Shown piece by piece: positions 1 to 3,830 of a stretch of DNA of 12,494 nt. The stretch comes from Pseudomonadota bacterium (GTDB taxonomy: Bacteria > Pseudomonadota > Gammaproteobacteria > Xanthomonadales > Xanthomonadaceae). Below the pieces are notes generated by a model. It was not told the DNA's origin. It made no database searches and saw nothing but the letters and a program-made list of their open reading frames with translations. The translations under genes and the position numbers were made by a program. The DNA lies in contig JAEWOJ010000136.1 of assembly GCA_023399815.1 (NCBI GenBank), forward strand, positions 1-12,494, written 5' to 3'. Numbering within the stretch: the first letter of the stretch is position 1; each line of letters begins with the position of its first letter.

Positions 1-304
1 CAAGATGGCCGACATGGCCCGCCGCATCACCGCCGGCCAGCTGCTGGTGCTGCAGCTGGGCCGCCTGAAGGACGCCGGGCAGATGCAGCCGCAGCAGGTG
101 TCGCTGGCCAAGTGGAACAACTGCCGCCTGGCCATCGACATCGCCCGCGAATGCCGCGACCTGCTCGGCGGCGCCGGCATCACCACCGAGCACGGCGCCA
201 TCCGTCATGCGCTGAACCTGGAGTCGGTGATCACCTATGAAGGCACCGAGACCGTGCACCAGCTGGTGATCGGCCGCGAGCTGACCGGCATCAACGCGTT
301 CTGA
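1..304 (+). CDS. gcdH: Glutaryl-CoA dehydrogenase, C-terminal part (5' end outside window)
   Basis: Partial gene running in from the left edge; the frame is open from base 2 and the visible part is about 100 residues ending in GINAF and a TGA stop. It is the C-terminal helical domain of an acyl-CoA dehydrogenase. The stretch LGGAGITTEHGAIRH and the ending YEGTETVHQLVIGRELTG are typical of glutaryl-CoA dehydrogenases; the Glu of YEGT (codon 239-241) is the expected catalytic base that removes the alpha proton. The family oxidises and decarboxylates glutaryl-CoA to crotonyl-CoA with FAD, in the cytoplasm, in lysine, tryptophan and glutarate breakdown. The CoA-transferase at 1309-2544 fits this pathway. 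The assignment within the acyl-CoA dehydrogenase family rests on this C-terminal piece and on the neighbour, so the exact substrate is somewhat less certain than the family. Confidence 0.88.
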   Translation, partial: KMADMARRITAGQLLVLQLGRLKDAGQMQPQQVSLAKWNNCRLAIDIARECRDLLGGAGITTEHGAIRHALNLESVITYEGTETVHQLVIGRELTGINAF

Positions 305-323
305 ATGCACTTCTGAATGCCTG

Positions 324-355
324 GCGGCCCGCATGCGATCATGCGGGCCGCTTTT
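324..355 (+). terminator. Rho-independent terminator after gcdH
   Basis: A perfect 12-bp stem (324-335 with 340-351) closes a four-base loop CGAT and is followed at once by four T residues (352-355). It starts 20 bases after the gcdH stop. It ends only 13 bases before the next start codon, so it also separates gcdH from the RIO kinase gene. Confidence 0.85.
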
Positions 356-368
356 CGCATGACTGGAC

Positions 369-1226
369 ATGAAGACACCCCCACAATTGCAGGTGCTGAT
401 CGACGACGGCGTCATCGATGAAGTGCTGCGTCCGCTCAAGAGCGGCAAGGAAGCGGCGGTCTATGTAGTCCGCAGCGGCGATGAGATCCGTTGCGCTAAG
501 GTCTACAAGGACATGGCCCAGCGCAGTTTCCAGCAGCGCGTGCAGTACCAGGAGGGGCGCAAGGTACGCGGCTCGCGCGAGGCGCGCGCCATCGGCAAGG
601 CCAGCAAGTACGGCCGCAGGCAGCAGGAAGCGGCGTGGAAGAACACCGAGGTCGATGCGCTGTACCAGCTGCGCGAGGCCGGCGTGCGCGTGCCCGAGCC
701 GTTTGGCTATTTCCACGGCGTTCTGGTGATGGAACTGGTCACCGATGCCGAGGGCTTCAGCGCCGCGCGCCTGGGCGAGGTCGAGCTCGACGCCGTGCAG
801 GCCAGGCGGTTCCATGCGGTGCTGGTGCAGCAGGTCAAGCTGATGCTGTGCTGCGGGTTGATCCACGGCGATCTGTCGCCCTACAACGTGCTGGTCGGCC
901 CGGATGGCCCGGTGGTCATCGATTTCCCGCAGGTGGTCAGCGCCGGCGGCAACAACGCCGCGCGCGCGATGCTGCTGCGCGACGTCAACAACCTCACCGT
1001 CTGGCTTGGGCGCTCGGCGCCGGAGTTGTTCGATACCTGGTACGGCGAGGAGATGTGGGAACTGTTCCAGGCTGGCGACCTGCAGCCGGACAGCGCGTTG
1101 ACCGGCGAATTCACCCCGGATCTGCGGGTGGTCGACCTGGACGGTGTCCGCGAGGCCATCAACGATGCCCGCGAGGAAGCCCTCATCCGCCAGCAGGGCC
1201 GCGAGGCCGCGGAAGAGGAATACTGA
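369..1226 (+). CDS. RIO-family atypical serine protein kinase
   Basis: A 285-residue protein of the RIO1-like family of small atypical serine kinases/ATPases. Visible kinase elements, in order: SGKEAAVY at residues 25-32 in place of the glycine-rich loop, the ATP-anchoring lysine in CAKVYK (K44), the catalytic loop HGDLSPYN with D168 and N173, and the metal-binding aspartate in VIDFPQ (D185). All key residues are present, so it should be active. No membrane segment or activation-loop substrate domain is seen, as usual for RIO proteins. Eukaryotic and archaeal RIO kinases act in small-subunit ribosome maturation; the role of bacterial members is poorly known, and nothing here fixes its substrate. 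It sits between gcdH and the glutarate-type CoA-transferase. ATG 369 follows the gcdH terminator by 13 bases and has no convincing Shine-Dalgarno; no better upstream start exists. The C-terminus is acidic (EAAEEEY). Confidence 0.9.
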   Translation: MKTPPQLQVLIDDGVIDEVLRPLKSGKEAAVYVVRSGDEIRCAKVYKDMAQRSFQQRVQYQEGRKVRGSREARAIGKASKYGRRQQEAAWKNTEVDALYQLREAGVRVPEPFGYFHGVLVMELVTDAEGFSAARLGEVELDAVQARRFHAVLVQQVKLMLCCGLIHGDLSPYNVLVGPDGPVVIDFPQVVSAGGNNAARAMLLRDVNNLTVWLGRSAPELFDTWYGEEMWELFQAGDLQPDSALTGEFTPDLRVVDLDGVREAINDAREEALIRQQGREAAEEEY

Positions 1227-1234
1227 GCGGAGCA

Positions 1235-1261
1235 GGCTGCGGCGGTGTCGCCGCCGCTGCC
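1235..1261 (+). other. GC-rich hairpin between RIO kinase and CoA-transferase genes
   Basis: A 7-bp perfect stem (1239-1245 with 1251-1257, loop TGTCG), extended by three further pairs after one mismatch, lies in the 82-base gap. There is no T run after it, so it is not a standard intrinsic terminator; it may slow or modulate read-through into the next gene, or be a by-product of the high GC content. Confidence 0.3.
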
Positions 1262-1308
1262 GGCATGGCAACCTTCTGCTTTCCTGTTACAGGCTGCGGG
1301 GTGGTCGC

Positions 1309-2544
1309 TTGAAGTTGCTCGAAGGCATCCGCGTGCTCGACCTGTCGCGCATCCTGGCCGGGCCATGGGCCACCCAGGTGCTGGCCGATTTCGGCGCCGA
1401 CGTCATCAAGGTCGAGCGCCCCGGCGTGGGCGACGATACCCGCGGCTGGGGGCCGCCGTTCCTGAAGGATGCCGACGGCAACGACACCGCGGAGTCGGCG
1501 TACTACCTGTGCGCCAACCGCGGCAAGCGCTCGGTCGCCATCGACTTCACCCGGCCGGAGGGACAGGCGCTGGTCCGCGGACTGGCCGCGCGCTGCGACG
1601 TGCTGGTGGAGAACTACAAGGTCGGCGGGCTGGCGAAGTACGGGCTGGATTTCGCCAGCCTGCACGCGCTCAACCCGAAGCTGGTGTACTGCTCGATCAC
1701 CGGCTACGGCCAGGACGGGCCGTACGCGCGCCGCGCCGGCTACGACGCCGCGATCCAGGCCATCGGCGGGCTGATGAGCGTGACCGGCGAGCCGGACGAC
1801 GTGCCGGGCGGCGGGCCGCAGAAGGTGGGCGTGGCGGTCACCGACCTGATGACCGGCATGTACGCGGCGAGCGCGATCCTCGCCGCGCTCCGCCATGCCG
1901 AGCGCACCGGACAGGGCCAGCAGATCGACCTGGCCCTGCTCGACACGCAGGTGGCGTGGTTGGCCAACCAGGCATCGAACTGGCTGGTCGGCGGCGTGGT
2001 GCCGGAGCGGCAGGGCACCGCGCATCCGAACATCGTGCCGTACCAGGTGATGCCGGCGGCCGACGGCCATTTCATGCTCGCGGTCGGCAACGACGCGCAG
2101 TTCGCGCGTTTCTGCGGGGTGATCGGCGAGCCACGGCTGGCCGGTGATCCACGCTATGCGACCAACGCCGCGCGCGTGGCGCATCGGGCCGAACTGGTGC
2201 CGTACCTGCAGCACCGCCTGCGCGCGCGGCCGGCGGCCGAGTGGCTGGCGGCGCTGGACCAGGTGGGGGTACCGGCCAACCCGGTCAACCGCATCGACCA
2301 GGTGTTCGACGACCCGCAGGTGCGGGCGCGCGGGCTGCGGGTCGAGCTGCCGCATGCCGGTGGCGGCAGGGTGTCGATGGTGCGCAACCCGCTGAGGTTC
2401 TCGGCCACGCCGTTGCGGTACACGCAGGCCGCCCCGGTGCTGGGCCAGCACACCGCGCAGGTGCTGGCGGAGGTGCTGTCGCTCGATGCCGAGCGCCTGC
2501 GGGAGCTGCAGGCGGAGGGAGTGGTGGGAGAGGGGAGCGCGTAG
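1309..2544 (+). CDS. gcdG: Class III (CaiB/BaiF) CoA-transferase, probable succinyl-CoA:glutarate CoA-transferase
   Basis: A 411-residue family III CoA-transferase. The N-terminus LEGIRVLDLSRILAGPWATQ and the following LADFGADVIKVERPG are the family signature, NRGKRSVAIDF follows, and the catalytic aspartate lies in VTDLMTGMYAA (D179), which forms the aspartyl-CoA/anhydride intermediate. These enzymes move CoA between carboxylic acids. The GDDTRGWGPPF motif and the closeness to gcdH resemble the Pseudomonas GcdG / human SUGCT group, which activates glutarate with succinyl-CoA to give the substrate of glutaryl-CoA dehydrogenase. The substrate is inferred from context. No in-frame ATG or GTG exists at the right place; TTG 1309 gives the family N-terminus and has a GGGGTGG stretch a few bases upstream. 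The open frame continues upstream to 1144, but that part overlaps the RIO gene and looks non-coding. The gene ends head-on against trmL. Confidence 0.85.
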   Translation: MKLLEGIRVLDLSRILAGPWATQVLADFGADVIKVERPGVGDDTRGWGPPFLKDADGNDTAESAYYLCANRGKRSVAIDFTRPEGQALVRGLAARCDVLVENYKVGGLAKYGLDFASLHALNPKLVYCSITGYGQDGPYARRAGYDAAIQAIGGLMSVTGEPDDVPGGGPQKVGVAVTDLMTGMYAASAILAALRHAERTGQGQQIDLALLDTQVAWLANQASNWLVGGVVPERQGTAHPNIVPYQVMPAADGHFMLAVGNDAQFARFCGVIGEPRLAGDPRYATNAARVAHRAELVPYLQHRLRARPAAEWLAALDQVGVPANPVNRIDQVFDDPQVRARGLRVELPHAGGGRVSMVRNPLRFSATPLRYTQAAPVLGQHTAQVLAEVLSLDAERLRELQAEGVVGEGSA

Positions 2545-2556
2545 GCGCGCCCGCCG

Positions 2557-3036
2557 TCAGGCGCCGCCGGGAAACCCGTGCTGGCGCCAGGCCTCGAACA
2601 CGACCACGGCGACCGAGTTGGACAGGTTGAGGCTGCGGTTGTCCGGCTGCATCGGCAGGCGCAGGCGATGGCCGTCGGGCAGCGCGTCGAGACGTTCCTG
2701 CGGCAGGCCGCGGGTTTCCGGCCCGAACAGGAAGGCGTCGCCATCGGCGAACCGCACGCTGTCGTAGCGCACGCTGGCGCGGGTGCTCATGGCGAACAGG
2801 CGATGGGGCGCGATGCGTTGCAGCGCGGTGTCCAGGTCCGGATGGACCTGCATGTGCGCGTATTCGTGATAGTCCAGGCCGGCCCGCTTGAGCTGCCGGT
2901 CGCTGAGGTCGAAGCCGAGCGGTTCGATCAGATGAAGCCGTGCGCCGGTGTTGGCGCAGAGCCGGATCACGTTGCCGGTGTTGGGCGGGATCTCGGGCTG
3001 GTAGAGCAGTACATGGAAAACGGGGGAGACGGTCAT
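2557..3036 (-). CDS. trmL: tRNA (cytidine(34)-2'-O)-methyltransferase TrmL
   Basis: A 159-residue SPOUT-class methyltransferase. It matches E. coli TrmL (YibK) along its length from memory: EIPPNTGNVIRLCANTG at residues 15-31, the cofactor-binding knot motif LFGPETRGLP at 103-112, and the third motif RSLNLSN at 134-140 followed by a helix ending in EAWRQHGFPG. TrmL methylates the ribose 2'-OH of the wobble nucleotide (position 34) of tRNA-Leu isoacceptors, using S-adenosylmethionine, as a cytoplasmic dimer. The length is as expected for this minimalist SPOUT enzyme with no extra tRNA-binding domain. The gene converges on gcdG with 12 bases between stops and no visible terminator. Upstream, 44 bases separate it from the same-strand exported repeat protein gene, and no good promoter was seen in that gap, so it may be partly read from there. 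Confidence 0.95.
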   Translation of the reverse strand: MTVSPVFHVLLYQPEIPPNTGNVIRLCANTGARLHLIEPLGFDLSDRQLKRAGLDYHEYAHMQVHPDLDTALQRIAPHRLFAMSTRASVRYDSVRFADGDAFLFGPETRGLPQERLDALPDGHRLRLPMQPDNRSLNLSNSVAVVVFEAWRQHGFPGGA

Positions 3037-3057
3037 CGGCGGAGTTTACGCCGTGGC

Positions 3058-3077
3058 CGCCTCCCGATCGGGACGGC
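3058..3077 (-). other. Hairpin between the repeat protein gene and trmL
   Basis: The 12-bp palindrome TCCCGATCGGGA (3062-3073) sits inside flanking CGCC/GGCG arms that pair with one bulged base. It lies just after the stop of the exported repeat protein gene on the minus strand. No T run follows, so it would be at most a weak terminator or a 3'-end stabiliser between two same-strand genes. Confidence 0.35.
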
Positions 3078-3080
3078 GAC

Positions 3081-3476
3081 TCACTTGGCGACCATCCCGT
3101 TGGCGACCTGGCCGAGGGTGTCGGCGGCCAGTTCCGCGGCCAGCGCCTGCACCTGCTGCGCGTCCGGACGAACGGTGATGGCCGGCAGCGAGACCATCCA
3201 CTGGCCGACGCTGGTGCCTAGGGCGGCCGGTGTGTAGGCGGCCAGCTGGGCCGCGGCCTGTTCGGCCGCCAGTTCGACGATCTGGCCGACGGTCGGGCGG
3301 ACCTGCACCGCGGAGAGGGTCGGGATGGCGCTGGTGCGCTCGTGTTCGGCCTGGGCCAGCTGGTCGGCGGACGGACGCACCTGCACGGTTTCCAGGGTGA
3401 CGATGTCGCCGGCATGGGCGGAAGCGGCAAACCCGGCGGCGATGGCGAGAGCGATGGCGAAGGACTTGGCGTTCAT
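3081..3476 (-). CDS. Small exported protein with three VRP-centred repeats, function unknown
   Basis: A 131-residue protein I do not recognise as a named family. The N-terminus is a clear Sec signal peptide: one Lys at position 4, a hydrophobic core of about residues 5-19, and a cleavage site after AHA (22/23). The mature 109 residues carry three copies of the pattern L-x-x-[VI]-x-V-R-P-x-x-x-Q-[LIV]: residues 28-40 (LETVQVRPSADQL), 54-66 (LSAVQVRPTVGQI) and 97-109 (LPAITVRPDAQQV). Copies two and three run on into an Ala/Glu-rich helix (VELAAEQAAAQ and QALAAELAADT). There are no cysteines and no membrane anchor, so a periplasmic or secreted location is likely. The start is ATG 3476 with a weak AGG about nine bases upstream. 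A near-consensus sigma-54 promoter about 150 bases upstream points at this gene. It is divergent from the M16 protease and followed on the same strand by trmL. Confidence 0.75.
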   Translation of the reverse strand: MNAKSFAIALAIAAGFAASAHAGDIVTLETVQVRPSADQLAQAEHERTSAIPTLSAVQVRPTVGQIVELAAEQAAAQLAAYTPAALGTSVGQWMVSLPAITVRPDAQQVQALAAELAADTLGQVANGMVAK

Positions 3477-3487
3477 GGCGAGACCTG

Positions 3488-3533
3488 TTTGGTGTGTGTG
3501 AACGGTGGTGTGGTAGTAAAGTAATACACCAAA
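3488..3533 (-). other. Inverted repeat in the leader of the exported repeat protein gene
   Basis: The arms TTTGGTGT and ACACCAAA pair perfectly over 8 bases (3488-3495 with 3526-3533) around a 30-base loop. In the minus-strand transcript the second arm ends about 11 bases before the ATG, right beside the weak ribosome-binding AGG. It could form an RNA stem that affects ribosome access, or be a DNA operator. The stretch is unusually AT-rich for the window. Confidence 0.4.
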
Positions 3534-3624
3534 TCTCGGGATGCAAGGAATTTTTCGCTTTCCCTTGATTTGTTCAGCATCCAGTCATTATTGGTTCGGG
3601 CCTTCCTGGCTGCCGACAGGTATC

Positions 3625-3642
3625 AAGCAGGATGCGTGCCAA
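3625..3642 (-). promoter_or_regulatory. Sigma-54 (RpoN) promoter for the exported repeat protein gene
   Basis: Reading the minus strand, the site is TTGGCACGCATCCTGCTT. It has the invariant GG (3640-3639) and GC (3628-3627) exactly ten bases apart and matches the consensus TGGCACG-N4-TTGCW at all but one position (CTGCT for TTGCT). The predicted transcription start is about 3615, giving a leader of roughly 140 bases before ATG 3476. Sigma-54 promoters need an activator ATPase bound upstream; palindromes at 3674-3731 are well placed for this. No sigma-54 match was seen toward the M16 gene on the other strand. Confidence 0.75.
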
Positions 3643-3673
3643 CTACATCAAGTTGATTTCAAAGGATATTCGC

Positions 3674-3731
3674 CTGCACGGAAGTGTCCGCTGTCCGGAC
3701 ACCCGCGGCTGCTGGCCGGCGTCCGCGGACA
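3674..3731 (-). promoter_or_regulatory. Palindromic TGTCCG/CGGACA elements, likely enhancer (UAS) of the sigma-54 promoter
   Basis: Two palindromic sites lie upstream of the sigma-54 site. The first (3674-3692) holds the inverted repeat GTGTCCG-N5-CGGACAC and, nested in it, the perfect palindrome TGTCCGGACA (3682-3691). The second (3720-3731) is the perfect palindrome GTCCGCGGAC followed by A. Their centres are 39 bp apart and about 71 and 110 bp upstream of the predicted start, the usual range for binding sites of sigma-54 activators of the NtrC type. A further CCCGCGG/CCGCGGG pair (3692-3698, 3732-3738) overlaps their edges. The cognate regulator is not in the window and its identity is unknown. 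Confidence 0.5.
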
Positions 3732-3752
3732 CCGCGGGAGCGTCCAGGCAGC

Positions 3753-3773
3753 CATGACGCATGACGTATGACG
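3753..3773 (+). repeat. Three tandem 7-base repeats [CT]ATGACG
   Basis: CATGACG, CATGACG and TATGACG follow one another without gaps at 3753-3759, 3760-3766 and 3767-3773. The last unit overlaps the proposed -35 of the M16 protease promoter, so the repeats could be a regulator binding site, but repeats at 7-base spacing would fall on different helix faces. Confidence 0.5.
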
Positions 3774-3797
3774 CCTGGTGGCGGCGCCGGTTAGGAT
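3768..3797 (+). promoter_or_regulatory. Candidate sigma-70 promoter of the M16 protease gene
   Basis: The hexamers ATGACG (3768-3773, 4/6 to TTGACA) and TAGGAT (3792-3797, 4/6 to TATAAT) stand 18 bp apart, giving a start near 3804 and a leader of about 27 bases that carries a good Shine-Dalgarno, AAGGA (3819-3823), seven bases before ATG 3831. It is the best match found in the gap, but each hexamer is imperfect. Confidence 0.4.
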
Positions 3798-3830
3798 CGG
3801 CGTTCACATTCATTGCTCAAGGAAAGTGGG

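Noticed and set aside
339..1271. 310-codon minus-strand frame opposite the RIO kinase gene
   Set aside because: Composition (His/Arg/Leu/Ala-rich, no motifs) is that of an antisense shadow; the plus strand carries all RIO kinase motifs.
1144..1308. Upstream extension of the CoA-transferase frame to ATG 1144
   Set aside because: It overlaps the end of the RIO kinase gene in another frame and encodes an Arg/Ser-rich tail unlike the family.
1183..2451. 422-codon minus-strand frame opposite the CoA-transferase gene
   Set aside because: Antisense shadow of a confidently identified family III CoA-transferase.
3541..3771. 76-codon plus-strand frame in the divergent regulatory region
   Set aside because: No ribosome-binding site or family likeness, and it lies across the sigma-54 promoter and palindromes, which explain the sequence better.
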